The notes under the pieces: generated by a model
The model's database searches: none
The model's input: only the letters and a program-made list of their open reading frames with translations
What the model was told of the DNA's origin: nothing
DNA from: Rhizobium sp. Root1203
Lineage (GTDB): Bacteria > Pseudomonadota > Alphaproteobacteria > Rhizobiales > Rhizobiaceae
Direction: 5' to 3'
Assembly: GCF_001424945.1 (NCBI RefSeq)
Contig: NZ_LMCW01000011.1
Coordinates: 47,849 to 111,848, forward strand
DNA: 64,000 nucleotides
Part shown: positions 37,794 through 47,890 of the stretch, in pieces
Position numbering within the stretch: the first letter of the stretch is position 1
How the letters are laid out: each line of letters begins with the position of its first letter
Translations under genes and position numbers: made by a program

Positions 37794-38744
37794 TTGGCGC
37801 GGCAGCGGGTTCGCGGACGGCAGAGGTATGCATTGCGAGGGATCTTCGATACGAAGCGGGATTCCGGGTACGACGACGAGGTCGCTTTCCGCTACCATTT
37901 CCCGAAGCAGTACCGAGCGGTTGCCGAAACCCTTGTCGGGGGCCGGATTATCTATCGCGAGCCCAAGCGAAACCGCGGTCGCCAGGCGTATGTCGCGACG
38001 GCGAGGGTGGTCGGTGTCAGTGACGACGTATCAAGGCCGGGCTTTGCCTATGCCGTTGTGACCGACTACCGAGAACTCGATGAACCCGTTCCTTTCGCGC
38101 ATGATGGTCGATACTGGGAAAGCGCTCTTCGCTTGATACCTGACCCGACCCGCGTGGGCGCCTACCTTCAAGGGAAATCGATCCGCACCATACCCGATGC
38201 CGACTTTGCAGCCATCATCCGCGCGGGGCTGTCGGAGACGCTTTCCGCCGCCAATGCCATCAGACTCGAGCTCGATCCGAGACATGTCGACGGCTCTACG
38301 CAGGAATTGCTCGATCTCCCCCTCGTTGAGCAGGAACGTCGTATTGAGCAGCTCCTGATGAACCGCAAAATTCGGGAGGCTAGTTTCCGGCGAAAGGTGT
38401 GTGATGCCTACGACAGCCGTTGTGCAATCACCGGATTACGGATCGTCAACGGCGGAGGCAAGTCCGAGGCGCAAGCCGCCCACATCTGGTCCGTTGCCAG
38501 CGGTGGCCCGGATGTGGTGCAGAACGGGATCGCACTGTCCGCCACGGTTCACTGGCTGTTCGACAGGCATTTGATCTCGCTGACCGATGACTATCGGATC
38601 CTCGTTTCGCATAACAAGGTCCCGTCGGAACTGCGGACGCTGTTTGCCAAGCAGATGGACCGGATCCATTTGCCGAAGGATGAAAGATTGTGGCCGCATC
38701 CGGCGTATGTTGCCAGGCATCGTGAAAGATTCAGTTCCGTGTGA
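37794..38744 (+). CDS. HNH endonuclease family protein
   Basis: A protein of about 316 residues. The N-terminal part (IFDTKRDSGYDDEVAFRYHF, then a RQAYVATARV segment) is shared by a family of putative restriction-like nucleases. The C-terminal HNH_2-type domain shows a CAITG zinc knuckle, AAHIWSVASGGPD, NGIALSATVHWLFDRHLI. The only usable starts are TTG codons (37794 or later), with no clear SD, so the N-terminus is uncertain. No methylase lies next to it. It may be a stand-alone defence or DNA-repair nuclease. Confidence 0.8.
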   Translation: MARQRVRGRQRYALRGIFDTKRDSGYDDEVAFRYHFPKQYRAVAETLVGGRIIYREPKRNRGRQAYVATARVVGVSDDVSRPGFAYAVVTDYRELDEPVPFAHDGRYWESALRLIPDPTRVGAYLQGKSIRTIPDADFAAIIRAGLSETLSAANAIRLELDPRHVDGSTQELLDLPLVEQERRIEQLLMNRKIREASFRRKVCDAYDSRCAITGLRIVNGGGKSEAQAAHIWSVASGGPDVVQNGIALSATVHWLFDRHLISLTDDYRILVSHNKVPSELRTLFAKQMDRIHLPKDERLWPHPAYVARHRERFSSV

Positions 38745-38860
38745 TGCAGGAGCGATAGGCTGCTATTCGACGTGGCGCACGGTGAGAACAGCAAAAAAAT
38801 TCGCAATAGTGTCGTGTCAGCCTCTTCCAGTTCGTCCTATGGCGCAGAAGGAGGATCGCT

Positions 38861-39304
38861 ATGACCGACAATTACGTTCACCATCCCGAAGAAGAAGCCA
38901 TCGTTGCAATGTTGATGATGCGTGCGACCGCCATAGGCGAGAAGAATGCCAAGGATGCATTATCGTTTGACGCTGACGATTCCGTGGAGTTCTCGCTCGC
39001 GCCTCCGCTGGTCAATCACGGCAAAGACGAGGCCGGATTGCAAGATTGGTTCAACACTTGGGATGGCCCCATAGGGGGAGGTGTCGAGGACGCCAAACTT
39101 ACGATCGACGGAGACGTGGGATTTTGGAGTGGTCTCGTACACATGACCGGAACGAAGACGGATGGAACTGAGGTCGACCTCTGGTTTCGTCAGACACTTG
39201 GTCTCGTCAAGAAAGATGGTCGATGGCTGGTGGCTCATCAACATGCGTCCGTTCCGTTCGCGATGGACGGAAGCGGGCGAGCGCTTCTCGATCTGAAGCC
39301 TTAA
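38861..39304 (+). CDS. SnoaL/ketosteroid isomerase-like protein
   Basis: A 147-residue protein with the NTF2-like cone fold pattern: EEAIVAMLMMRATAIGEKNA, later LWFRQTLGLVKKDGRWLVAH, QHASVPFAMDG. AGGAGG lies before the ATG. Substrate unknown; many such proteins are stress-linked or lack catalysis. Confidence 0.82.
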   Translation: MTDNYVHHPEEEAIVAMLMMRATAIGEKNAKDALSFDADDSVEFSLAPPLVNHGKDEAGLQDWFNTWDGPIGGGVEDAKLTIDGDVGFWSGLVHMTGTKTDGTEVDLWFRQTLGLVKKDGRWLVAHQHASVPFAMDGSGRALLDLKP

Positions 39305-39715
39305 TCGAACCGCGATATTTTCAACGCATCGAGCGTCGGGATGCGGCCCCAAACAGCGCATCCCAGCTCGAAAAATCCTCAGAACACGACGTTGGCTGCG
39401 ACGAAGTTCACCTTGTTCGTGTCCTTACCGCGCATCCGCAGCGAGATCAGCGGCGCACGTCTGCTCGAAGGGCCCCATTTGCCATTTTGCTGTAATCGCT
39501 CTGAAAAATAGTTTTGGGCAAACTAGGAATTCCATCTATGCGTGCGTGAAGCACTGCTAAGCGTCCAAGAATACGTGGGGAGAATCATGGGCCAAGTCGC
39601 AACCGATCTTTATTCCGGCTGTGGTGGGATGCCGGCCGGACCCGCGGCGGTGGTTCGCTCCTCATCGGCTCCATGGGACGACGCCATACATGCCCTTGCT
39701 GCGGCGTTTCAAGCG
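39305..39715. other. Intergenic region, no gene recognised
   Basis: About 410 bp between convergent genes (SnoaL-like and HAD hydrolase). The plus-strand frame at 39542-39991 is mostly the antisense of the HAD gene. No terminator is evident. Confidence 0.45.
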
Positions 39716-40549
39716 CTAGGCGAATTGGCTCATGATAAAGGTCGGGAAAGCGCTGAAGTCCGACATCAGCTTGTGAAGCTCAGCGTTATTGCTTCCCGCA
39801 AGTATTCCCGTACGGACAAGTACCGAGTCCAGTCCAGCCGTTTCTGCCCCCAGGATGTCGTGCTCGATGCTGTCGCCGACACAAAGGATGCGACGGTGGT
39901 CCTGATTTCCAACGAGGCGGAGGGCATGGTCGTAGATTTCTCGATAGGGCTTGCCGAGCCAGACGACGGTTCCCCCGATCTCTTCGTATAGTCTGGCTAT
40001 GCTTCCCGCGCCGGGCGCTATGGATCCATTGTGAAGCTTGTAGCTGTCCGGGTTAGTGCAGTAGCAAGGCAGTCCTCGTTCGGCAGCCGGGCGCAGCATT
40101 TCGCGGTAATCGTCCATCGGAATACGTTCAGCTTCACTACCAGAGATGATGACGACGTCGGCGTCGCGCGCCGAACCTGCCGTGAACAGCAACCTGTCGG
40201 CAAGATTGCTATCGCCGCCGCTTGAAATGGTGAGACATTTGGAATTCGCAGACAGCGCGGATCCAGGGCGGGACAAGATGTCGAAGGCAACGTCTCCCGA
40301 CGTGAGAAAATAATCGAAGCTTTCCGGCGCAAACCCGATCTTGACCAGTCTGTCGGCGTTAAAGCTGCCGCTGCGACCGGAGTTGGACAGAATGACAACG
40401 ATTTTGCCTGCGGCCTTGAGATGGGAAAGAACTTCGATTGCGCCCTCGTAGGGACCGCCGTCGTCTCTGAGGACACCAAATTGATCTACGAAAAAGACGT
40501 CGTATTCGCTGATCAGGTCACTGAGGTCTGCCTGCCGAGGTCTATGCAT
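39716..40549 (-). CDS. HAD-superfamily hydrolase, subfamily IIA (TIGR01459-like)
   Basis: A 277-residue protein: motif I DQFGVLRD (D22, with Phe where the second Asp usually sits, as in this subfamily's DxWGV form), SNSGR as motif II, and CVGDSIEHDILGAETAGLDS as motifs III and IV. It probably removes phosphate from a sugar phosphate. Its ATG overlaps the kinase stop by 8 bp, so it is co-translated with the kinase and aldolase. Confidence 0.88.
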   Translation of the reverse strand: MHRPRQADLSDLISEYDVFFVDQFGVLRDDGGPYEGAIEVLSHLKAAGKIVVILSNSGRSGSFNADRLVKIGFAPESFDYFLTSGDVAFDILSRPGSALSANSKCLTISSGGDSNLADRLLFTAGSARDADVVIISGSEAERIPMDDYREMLRPAAERGLPCYCTNPDSYKLHNGSIAPGAGSIARLYEEIGGTVVWLGKPYREIYDHALRLVGNQDHRRILCVGDSIEHDILGAETAGLDSVLVRTGILAGSNNAELHKLMSDFSAFPTFIMSQFA

Positions 40550-41816
40550 CTTGATTGTCCAGATTGTCGAGTACGAGGGAAGCGGCTCCTACGGCTGCCT
40601 CCACCGATCTTGCTGGCAGCGTCTCTACTCCCATGGCTTCCGCCCTCATCTCAGACCAGGCCGAGTTCCTGGCACCTCCGCCAACGGTTCTAAGACTTTT
40701 CAGCGCAGGGCCACCAAGTTCCTGGAGGAGCTGATAGCCTCGCCGCTCAATGTCCGTCATTCCCTCGAGGATTGCCTGGAAGAACTTCCCCTCGTCGGCG
40801 GGCGCGGGGGCAAGACGCGGCTGGAAGCTCGGATCGCTGACAGGAAAGCGTTCGCCCGGCGTTAAGAGCGGATAGAAATCCAAGCCCAGGGGTCGCCTTG
40901 GATCCACCCGTGCCGTCAGCTCCTCCAGACGATCGTCACCGATGAGGGCCTTGAGAACGTTGCCTCCGCTATTGGACGCTCCCCCAGCTAGCCAGAATTT
41001 ACCAACCCGATGCGAATACACGCCGAACTGCGGGGAGCTAATCGGTTCGCTGGAAGCCAGCTTCAATACAATTGTTGACCCGAGTGCGGTAACCGCGTCA
41101 CCGATGTCAGATGCCCCGGTCGCCAGAAAAGAAGCACAACCGTCCGTCGTGCCAGCATGGAAAAACGACGATCCGGGAACTCCCCTGTCTTTGAGATATC
41201 CATCCATTTTGGCGATCGGTTTTCCCGCCCGGAAAACCTCTGGAAGCTTGGCGCGATCCATCCCCGCGGTTTCGATCCAGTCGGGCCAATCTTGCAACAG
41301 CAGATCATAGCCGGATTTCAGCGCGTTGTTCTCGTCGCTCACGCGTCCAGGACATCCGAGCATCATCAAGATCCAGTCGGCTTGGTGAAGAACCCCGTCG
41401 ACGCCAACCTCTCTCGCGAGAAAAATTGCTCGGGCAAGGCCGGAATTGGCGCCGACGGCGGCGCTGCCCTGTGGAGCATGTTTCGAAATCCGTTTGACAA
41501 TATCGGCGTCGGGGCAGGGGTCGTTGTACATCAGGACACCGCCCGTCGGTGCCTGGTACTTGTCTATGGCGAGAACCGTACCCGAGGTGCCGTCCACCGC
41601 AACCCCACGTACGCTTGCCAGATCCACCTGATCTTTGAGGGCCTCGACAGCTTCGCGTACGCGCGCCCACCAGGCCACAGGGTTCCGACGTTCTTCAACG
41701 CAACCGAAGGGAGCGGCCGCGAACCCGACTGGGTTGCCCAAACGATCAATGGCGGCTGCCCGAGCTCCCGAAGTGCCGATATCGATCCCCAACGCTATGG
41801 CGGGCGCCGCGCTCAC
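40542..41816 (-). CDS. FGGY-family carbohydrate kinase
   Basis: A protein of about 424 residues with the ATPase-fold start LGIDIGTSGARAAAID and the C-terminal TVGGGARNSAWSEMRAEAMG segment typical of xylulokinase/ribulokinase-like enzymes. The GTG at 41816 overlaps the aldolase stop by 4 bp (GTGA); the longer frame to 41873 lies inside that gene. It should phosphorylate the ketose later cleaved by the aldolase. Confidence 0.9.
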   Translation of the reverse strand: MSAAPAIALGIDIGTSGARAAAIDRLGNPVGFAAAPFGCVEERRNPVAWWARVREAVEALKDQVDLASVRGVAVDGTSGTVLAIDKYQAPTGGVLMYNDPCPDADIVKRISKHAPQGSAAVGANSGLARAIFLAREVGVDGVLHQADWILMMLGCPGRVSDENNALKSGYDLLLQDWPDWIETAGMDRAKLPEVFRAGKPIAKMDGYLKDRGVPGSSFFHAGTTDGCASFLATGASDIGDAVTALGSTIVLKLASSEPISSPQFGVYSHRVGKFWLAGGASNSGGNVLKALIGDDRLEELTARVDPRRPLGLDFYPLLTPGERFPVSDPSFQPRLAPAPADEGKFFQAILEGMTDIERRGYQLLQELGGPALKSLRTVGGGARNSAWSEMRAEAMGVETLPARSVEAAVGAASLVLDNLDNQDA

Positions 41817-42895
41817 GCCGGCTGCCCGGCGCTCTTGCGGTCGAGGGCTTGGCGATAAATCTCCGCTTCCCAATGCGTTAGCTCATATTCGTCGTCCGGT
41901 GTGAGATAGGCAATTCTCTCTCCGGCGATGATACGCCCGACGACCTCAGCCAGGCAGCGCGCCATGACCTCCCCGCCCGCCGTCAAGGAGTTAGACAGGA
42001 GAACGCCTTTGCCGCGTACGATCAACACCTTGGGTGCTTCACGCCCCTCCGTCCGCCGGAGGGCTTCCAGGTCGGCCGCAGTCTGTCCGTCCTCCAGTGT
42101 GCCGATCTCCGTGCCGAGAAAGATGACGTGGTCCGGATACATGGAGCCGCCCAGCGCAAAATCCTGGTTAACGGTCTGGAGTGCCGGAGCATGGCTGCAG
42201 GGATCCTCGGCGGGGTGATAACCGGAACCTGAGGACGCCAGCAACAGCGCCGCGACGTCTTGCTCACCAGTCGCGCGTGGGGTCACGAAGAGTGCCTCGG
42301 TTACCCGGTCGATCCGCTCGGCAACCTCTTCGACGGTGTCACCGCACACAACGATGCCGTGGTTGTGAAGGATCAGAACGTCAGGTTTGCTCTCGGCTGC
42401 TTTGTCGATCTCGCGCGCAAGCGGGGTCCCAGGACGACGATATGGGATCGAAACCCATTTCAGATCGGGGACCCTGGCCATCCGATCAGCCAACACTGCT
42501 TCGCGATTTTCGAGAACAGCCAGCGAGATCGTATTGACGCAGTGGTAGTGGGCAACCACCGGACTTTGCAGGGCTGCGTGGAAGCTTGTCTCGATCGATG
42601 GGCGCAGGCGACTGGTGTTAAGCGCCTCTACGACGAAATCGGTCGACGTTTCGGCCCTTCCGTCACGGTCGCGCAGCGCCTTTACAAGGGGCTCGACAAA
42701 CACCGGAACCATGATGTCCTGCGTGGCTGCATTGGCCAACCACGTTCCCGACGCTTTGACCCACATCACGCCGTCGCTTTTAATCGACGTGTTTCCGCCA
42801 GCCCCTTGCGTTTTGAGGATATCGTTTCCGATCTGGGCTGAAAGCCTCAAAAAGTTCGCGAACGCCTCGGTTGTGCGCAGGTCCGGCGGTGTCAT
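41813..42895 (-). CDS. Class II aldolase/adducin family protein
   Basis: A protein of about 360 residues. It keeps the class II aldolase zinc region (AHYHCVNTISL and ILHNHGIVVCGDTVEE) and the AGGNTSIK phosphate-binding segment near the N-terminus. It is longer than L-fuculose-phosphate aldolase (about 215), like the two-part rhizobial sugar aldolases. GGAGGAG precedes the ATG at 42895. It is the first gene of the minus-strand sugar operon. Confidence 0.9.
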   Translation of the reverse strand: MTPPDLRTTEAFANFLRLSAQIGNDILKTQGAGGNTSIKSDGVMWVKASGTWLANAATQDIMVPVFVEPLVKALRDRDGRAETSTDFVVEALNTSRLRPSIETSFHAALQSPVVAHYHCVNTISLAVLENREAVLADRMARVPDLKWVSIPYRRPGTPLAREIDKAAESKPDVLILHNHGIVVCGDTVEEVAERIDRVTEALFVTPRATGEQDVAALLLASSGSGYHPAEDPCSHAPALQTVNQDFALGGSMYPDHVIFLGTEIGTLEDGQTAADLEALRRTEGREAPKVLIVRGKGVLLSNSLTAGGEVMARCLAEVVGRIIAGERIAYLTPDDEYELTHWEAEIYRQALDRKSAGQPA

Positions 42896-42970
42896 GTCAT
42901 TCTCCTCCTGTGCCGCCCGGCTATGCTGAGCGGCTTCACCGGGCAATCTATTAGTGTGATTAAAGATCGT

Positions 42971-43001
42971 CAACATTGAAGATTTATCATCTTAGATGTT
43001 G
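42971..43001. promoter_or_regulatory. Long palindrome, likely DeoR operator
   Basis: Thirteen-base arms match at 11 positions around a 5-base centre: outer CAACAT/ATGTTG, inner AAGAT/ATCTT. It lies in the divergent gap between the aldolase operon and the deoR-type gene, about 75 bp from either start. A DeoR-family repressor that controls both operons would be expected to bind here. Confidence 0.6.
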
Positions 43002-43069
43002 CGACACAAAGCGTCATGTGACTATAGTTCACCAATCGCGCTAGGGAGAAGCGCCAGTGGAGGCCTTGT

Positions 43070-43849
43070 TTGAACGACTCTGATCGCCATCGGATGATCA
43101 CCGACCTGCTGCGCGAAACGCCGTTTGCGTCTGTCCGCGACTTGCAGGAGCGCCTCGGCGTATCTCCGGCGACGATACGGCGCGACATCGACAAGCTGCA
43201 CGAGGTGGGCAAGGCCCGGAAGGTGTATGGTGGGATCTCGGCGACAGACGCCGCGGCCTCCGCGCGGTTGTCTGCAAGACCGTACAATGAAAACCGTGAT
43301 ATTGCTGTCGAGGCCAAGCGGGCCATTGCGGAAAAAGCCGCGTCTCTGGTGCGCGACGGTGACTCCATCATCGTTCACGCCGGGTCGACCTGTTATCAAC
43401 TCGGCATGCAGCTTGCCCGACGCAATGTACGTCTCTACACCAACTCGATGCCGCTCGCCGCATACCTCGGCGAACACGGGACATGCCACCTGACACTCGC
43501 CGGAGGCGAGCTTTACCGCGAGCCAGGTATTGTCCACGACCCGTCGGCAGGTTCTCCGGATTTCTTTGCTTCCCGCTTCTTCGTTGGAACCCAGGGGATC
43601 AGCAGCGACGGTCTTCTCGAAAGCCATCCCTTGTTGACCAAGGCGATTGGTGAACTCAGCAGCTGCGCAGACGAGATTGTCCTTCTCGCCGATAGTCGCA
43701 AGCTCTCGATCCGGCCACGCAATGTCGTCCTTCCTCTGTCGCGCATCGGAACGATCGTAATCGACGACGGTTTGTCCGACGCGGGCGCAAAGATGCTCGA
43801 GGACGCCGGGGTTGCCATTCTGATCGCCGTTGCGGGAGAACAAGAATGA
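43070..43849 (+). CDS. DeoR-family sugar-responsive transcriptional regulator
   Basis: A 259-residue repressor: an N-terminal winged helix-turn-helix with the DeoR signature VRDLQERLGVSPATIRRDID, and a C-terminal DeoRC effector domain (IVHAGSTCYQLGMQLA). The TTG at 43070 is preferred because GGAGG sits six bases upstream. It is divergent from the aldolase operon and overlaps the next kinase by 4 bp, so it likely senses a sugar phosphate of this pathway. Confidence 0.9.
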   Translation: MNDSDRHRMITDLLRETPFASVRDLQERLGVSPATIRRDIDKLHEVGKARKVYGGISATDAAASARLSARPYNENRDIAVEAKRAIAEKAASLVRDGDSIIVHAGSTCYQLGMQLARRNVRLYTNSMPLAAYLGEHGTCHLTLAGGELYREPGIVHDPSAGSPDFFASRFFVGTQGISSDGLLESHPLLTKAIGELSSCADEIVLLADSRKLSIRPRNVVLPLSRIGTIVIDDGLSDAGAKMLEDAGVAILIAVAGEQE

Positions 43850-45255
43850 CCGGTCGCTCAGCAATCGCCGTCTTCGACCTTGGCAAGACGAATTCAAAAC
43901 TCTTCGTTATTTCCTCTGACGGAATAGTCATCGGGGAGCGACGCACCAAACCCGAGTGGGTAAATGCGGCAGATGTCCGGGTCCTCGATGACAGAGCGCT
44001 GTTTGACTGGATGGAACTGTCCTTGGCGCAAGCCGTCGAGGATCACGGTGTTGGTCGTGTCGTGTTCTCGGGTCACGGATGTACGTTCGCGCTTGTCGGC
44101 GCTGACGAACTCGTTCACCCTATCCTGGACTACGAGCAGGAACCTCCGCGTGCCGTCGCTGGTCGCATCGATATCCTCGTTCCTGATTTTAGAGAAACGT
44201 TTTCCCCGCAGTTGCCGCTCGGCTTCAACTACGGGCGGCATATTCTGTGGCTTGCGGATCGTGATCCCGAGCTTCTCTCCAGGTCTGACGCCATTCTAGC
44301 CTACCCGCAGTTCTGGTCCTGGAAATTCTCCGGCCGCAAGGTGTCCGAGGTCTCTTATCTCGGATGCCATTCTCATCTTTGGGCTCCATTGGAAAACGAC
44401 TTCAGCAGTCTTGTTGATGGACAGAGCTGGCGGTCGAAGATGCCCCGGTTTGTCCGGGCGGGCCAAGAACTCGGGTCCTTCAAAGTTGTGCTGTCCAGCG
44501 GCGACGCCGCCGACGTCGTCGTCCACAATGGAGTGCACGACAGCAATTCGGCTCTCTATTTCTATCGGTCCATCGGTTTTACCAACTTCACTCTAGTGTC
44601 GACGGGAACCTGGGTTATCATCTTCAATACGTCGTGCCCCTTGGAAACGCTGGACGAAAAGCGGGATATGCTCGCAAACGTGACCGTCGATTACCAGCCG
44701 GTGGCGACGATCCGCTTTATGGGTGGCCGCGAATATGACGTCGCGAGTGGCGGGTGGGAGAAGCCAGTCAGCCGACAGGCCATCGTATCAGTCATAGCCA
44801 GGGGCGTCTTCGCTTTGCCCGCGTTCGCCGCCGGTGGGCCAATGCAGGGCAGTGAAGGGCGTTTCGTCGGCCCGCCTGTTGATGGCGAAGAGCGGGCAGC
44901 AGCGGCGCTCCTCTACGTCGCTCTGATGACAGACCTTTCCCTCGATCTCATCCGCTCGACCAATCCGATCGTAATCGACGGAGGCCTTGTGAAAACGGGG
45001 CTCTTTGCCGGGCTCCTTGCGCGACTGCGGTTGGAGCAACCCGTATTTACGAGTGCCAACGCCGAGGGAAGCGCATTTGGGGCGGCGGCGTTGGTCTTTG
45101 ACCAACTCGGCTCCAATCCGTTTGTAGACGAGACCGTCAAGGCGGCGGCAATCGATCTGTTCGGCCTAGAGGCTTATCGGGATGCTTGGCGCGGCCTGAT
45201 CGAAATTGATCGCCGTCATGAAGGCGGTGACGACAGGAAGGAGCTTCTGGTATGA
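43846..45255 (+). CDS. FGGY-family carbohydrate kinase (rhamnulokinase-like)
   Basis: A 469-residue protein. The phosphate-1 loop is [12 protein letters not shown] instead of the usual DxGTxS, a form seen in L-rhamnulokinase/L-fuculokinase relatives and many rhizobial FGGY proteins. A late [20 protein letters not shown] segment is present. The ATG overlaps the deoR stop. Two kinases serve this locus, so one may act on an epimer or on a different pentose or hexulose. Confidence 0.87.
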   Translation: MTGRSAIAVFDLGKTNSKLFVISSDGIVIGERRTKPEWVNAADVRVLDDRALFDWMELSLAQAVEDHGVGRVVFSGHGCTFALVGADELVHPILDYEQEPPRAVAGRIDILVPDFRETFSPQLPLGFNYGRHILWLADRDPELLSRSDAILAYPQFWSWKFSGRKVSEVSYLGCHSHLWAPLENDFSSLVDGQSWRSKMPRFVRAGQELGSFKVVLSSGDAADVVVHNGVHDSNSALYFYRSIGFTNFTLVSTGTWVIIFNTSCPLETLDEKRDMLANVTVDYQPVATIRFMGGREYDVASGGWEKPVSRQAIVSVIARGVFALPAFAAGGPMQGSEGRFVGPPVDGEERAAAALLYVALMTDLSLDLIRSTNPIVIDGGLVKTGLFAGLLARLRLEQPVFTSANAEGSAFGAAALVFDQLGSNPFVDETVKAAAIDLFGLEAYRDAWRGLIEIDRRHEGGDDRKELLV

Positions 45256-46802
45256 GCAACGCAGCTCAGCTTCCCAAGGCGGGAACGCCCGTGCTTGAAA
45301 TGCGCAACATCAGCAAGACTTTCGGAAGCACCAGAGCCCTGTCGAACGTTTCCTTGACGGTTCATCCAGGCGAAGTCCACGCACTGATGGGCGAAAATGG
45401 CGCTGGAAAGTCGACGCTAATGAAGGTTCTTTCCGGGGCCTATACCGCCGACGCGGGCGGATCGATCCTTATCGATGGCAACCACATCGTTACAGGCGAC
45501 CCGATCAAGGCAAAGGCGAACGGCATTTCGGTCATCTACCAGGAGCTATCGCTGGCGCCCAACCTGACGGTTGCGCAGAACATGTTTCTTGGTGCGGAGC
45601 CATCCCGATACGGCGTTCTGGACAAGGCAACGACCCGCGAACGAGCAGAGCCGATACTCAGGCGGCTAGGGATCGAATTTGGTCCGTCGCAGCTCGTCGC
45701 TTCACTATCGCTTGGCGAACGTCAGATGGTCGAGATCGCCCGAGCGCTTACCACCAACGCACGCATCATCGTCATGGACGAGCCGACCACCTCTTTGACC
45801 TCGCGGGAAACCGATCGCCTGTTTGAGGTGATCGCAGGTCTCAAGGCGCAGGGGATCGCGATTATCTACATCAGCCACCGCATGGAAGAGATCTACCAAC
45901 TTGCCGACCGTGTCAGCGTGCTCAGGGATAGCGCCTATGTCGGTACCTTGGAGCGTTCCGAACTTTCAGCGGCCAAGCTGGTATCAATGATGGTCGGCCG
46001 AGATCTTTCCTCCTTCTACAAGAAAGAACATCGCTCCTCCGAGGGAGCCGGGAAAACCGTTCTCTCCGTCCGCAACCTCGGCGATGGGCGACGGGTGCAT
46101 GATTGCTCGTTCGAGGCTCGCGCAGGCGAAGTCCTCGGCATCGCGGGGCTGGTCGGCTCCGGCCGCACGGAATTGGCGCGACTTGTCTTTGGCGCGGACA
46201 CCAAGACATCTGGTTCTGTCACGCTGGATGGAAGCGAACTCTCTGTCTCCGGACCCTGGGACGCTCTCGATGCCGGAATTGCGTACCTGACGGAAGACCG
46301 TAAAGGTCTTGGATTGTTCCTCGATATGACGATTAGCGAAAACATCAACATCGGTGTCATCGGGAAGGACGCTGCCGGTGGCGGTATCCTCAATTTTGCT
46401 GCAGCGAAAACGCGGGTGGAAAAAGCGATTTCCGCGCTTTCGATCCGCACGCAGAGTGCATCAATCAACGTTGGAGCGCTGTCGGGTGGTAATCAGCAGA
46501 AGGCTCTCATCGCGCGCCTCCTGGAGACCAAGCCTCGCGCAATCATACTCGATGAGCCAACGCGCGGCGTCGATGTGGGGGCAAAATCCGAGATCTACCG
46601 GATCATTGATGAGCTTGCCCAGACGGGTATTGCCATTGTCGTCATATCCAGTGACCTGCCTGAGATTATCGGTATCGCCGACCGCGTTCTGGTGATGCGG
46701 GAAGGCCGCATCGTGGGAGAAGTAACGGGATCGCCGGATCGTCCGATTGGCCAGGAAGCCATCATGGCATTTTCGACCGGGTCATCCGAACAACATGCCT
46801 GA
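45252..46802 (+). CDS. Sugar ABC transporter ATP-binding protein, RbsA/MglA type
   Basis: A 516-residue protein with two ABC domains. The N-terminal one is complete ([23 protein letters not shown]). The C-terminal one has the degenerate Walker [10 protein letters not shown] usual in this class and the LSGGNQQK signature. It overlaps the kinase stop by 4 bp and drives the adjacent ribose-type importer. Confidence 0.95.
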   Translation: MSNAAQLPKAGTPVLEMRNISKTFGSTRALSNVSLTVHPGEVHALMGENGAGKSTLMKVLSGAYTADAGGSILIDGNHIVTGDPIKAKANGISVIYQELSLAPNLTVAQNMFLGAEPSRYGVLDKATTRERAEPILRRLGIEFGPSQLVASLSLGERQMVEIARALTTNARIIVMDEPTTSLTSRETDRLFEVIAGLKAQGIAIIYISHRMEEIYQLADRVSVLRDSAYVGTLERSELSAAKLVSMMVGRDLSSFYKKEHRSSEGAGKTVLSVRNLGDGRRVHDCSFEARAGEVLGIAGLVGSGRTELARLVFGADTKTSGSVTLDGSELSVSGPWDALDAGIAYLTEDRKGLGLFLDMTISENINIGVIGKDAAGGGILNFAAAKTRVEKAISALSIRTQSASINVGALSGGNQQKALIARLLETKPRAIILDEPTRGVDVGAKSEIYRIIDELAQTGIAIVVISSDLPEIIGIADRVLVMREGRIVGEVTGSPDRPIGQEAIMAFSTGSSEQHA

Positions 46803-46836
46803 CGGCGAACGACACAAGCGAGACGGGATAAGGATC

Positions 46837-47820
46837 ATGACCGCGACAACGACCGATCAGCCGAATGCCAACAAGGCGAGGCTCCGCTCCACACTTACGG
46901 CCTTGGGCATGTTGCCTGTGCTCGTCATTCTCGCGATCGGATTCCATCTCCTGAGCGGGCGCTTTCTCAGCGTCAACAACCTGTCGATCGTGACGCAACA
47001 GGCTTCGATTAACACGGTGCTTGCCGCAGGCATGACGTTCGTCATTCTCACGGGCGGCATAGACCTTTCCGTCGGCTCGATCCTGGCGGCGTCGGCAATG
47101 GTTGGGGTGATTGTTTCGCTGTGGCCGGATATCGGCATGCTCGGTATCCCTGCCGCGATTGGCGTCGGCCTCGCCTGCGGCGTCGTCAATGGCGTCATTA
47201 TTTCTTTTCTCAAGCTGCCGCCGTTCATCGTTACCCTCGGCTCGCTCACGGCGATGCGCGGGATCGCGCGTCTCCTCGGCAACGATACCACGGTCTTCAA
47301 CGCCGATCTTCCGTTTGACTTCATTGGGAACGGTTCGATCCTTGGTATTCCATGGCTTGCGATTATTGCTCTTGCGACGATCGTTATCTCTTGGTTCATC
47401 CTCAAGAGAACGGTGCTGGGCACATGGATCTACGCCGTGGGCGGCAATGTGGAAGCCGCTCGCCTGACCGGGATCAAAGTGCCGTTGGTTCTGCTGTTCG
47501 TCTATTCGATGTCCGGCCTGCTTTCAGGCGTCGGTGGCGTGATGTCTGCGGCTCGGCTGTACGCGGCAAACGGTCTTCAGCTTGGCCAGGCATACGAACT
47601 TGATGCTATCGCCGCTGTCATCCTCGGCGGCACGAGCTTTGTCGGAGGCGTGGGTTCTATCTGGGGAACGCTCATTGGCGCGCTGATCATCGCGGTCTTG
47701 TCCAACGGCCTCATACTCGTCGGCGTGTCGGACATCTGGCAGTACATCATTAAAGGCCTCGTCATCATCATTGCCGTCGGTCTCGACCGTTATCGGCTCA
47801 AAGGACTTAGCCGCACCTAA
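46837..47820 (+). CDS. Sugar ABC transporter permease, RbsC type
   Basis: A 327-residue membrane protein with eight to ten hydrophobic segments and the RbsC landmarks TGGIDLSVGSILA and AVILGGTSFVGGVGSIWGTL. The ATG at 46837 follows GGATAAGGAT; the frame upstream runs through the ATPase gene. Confidence 0.94.
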   Translation: MTATTTDQPNANKARLRSTLTALGMLPVLVILAIGFHLLSGRFLSVNNLSIVTQQASINTVLAAGMTFVILTGGIDLSVGSILAASAMVGVIVSLWPDIGMLGIPAAIGVGLACGVVNGVIISFLKLPPFIVTLGSLTAMRGIARLLGNDTTVFNADLPFDFIGNGSILGIPWLAIIALATIVISWFILKRTVLGTWIYAVGGNVEAARLTGIKVPLVLLFVYSMSGLLSGVGGVMSAARLYAANGLQLGQAYELDAIAAVILGGTSFVGGVGSIWGTLIGALIIAVLSNGLILVGVSDIWQYIIKGLVIIIAVGLDRYRLKGLSRT

Positions 47821-47890
47821 GCGCGGCTTTGGGAAGCCCGGCATCGCCGGAAAACAAGGCGCTGGGAGCGTCGCAAAACGGAGGAAGAGC

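Noticed and set aside
39542..39991. Plus-strand 149-codon frame
   Set aside because: Mostly antisense to the HAD hydrolase gene, which has complete motifs.
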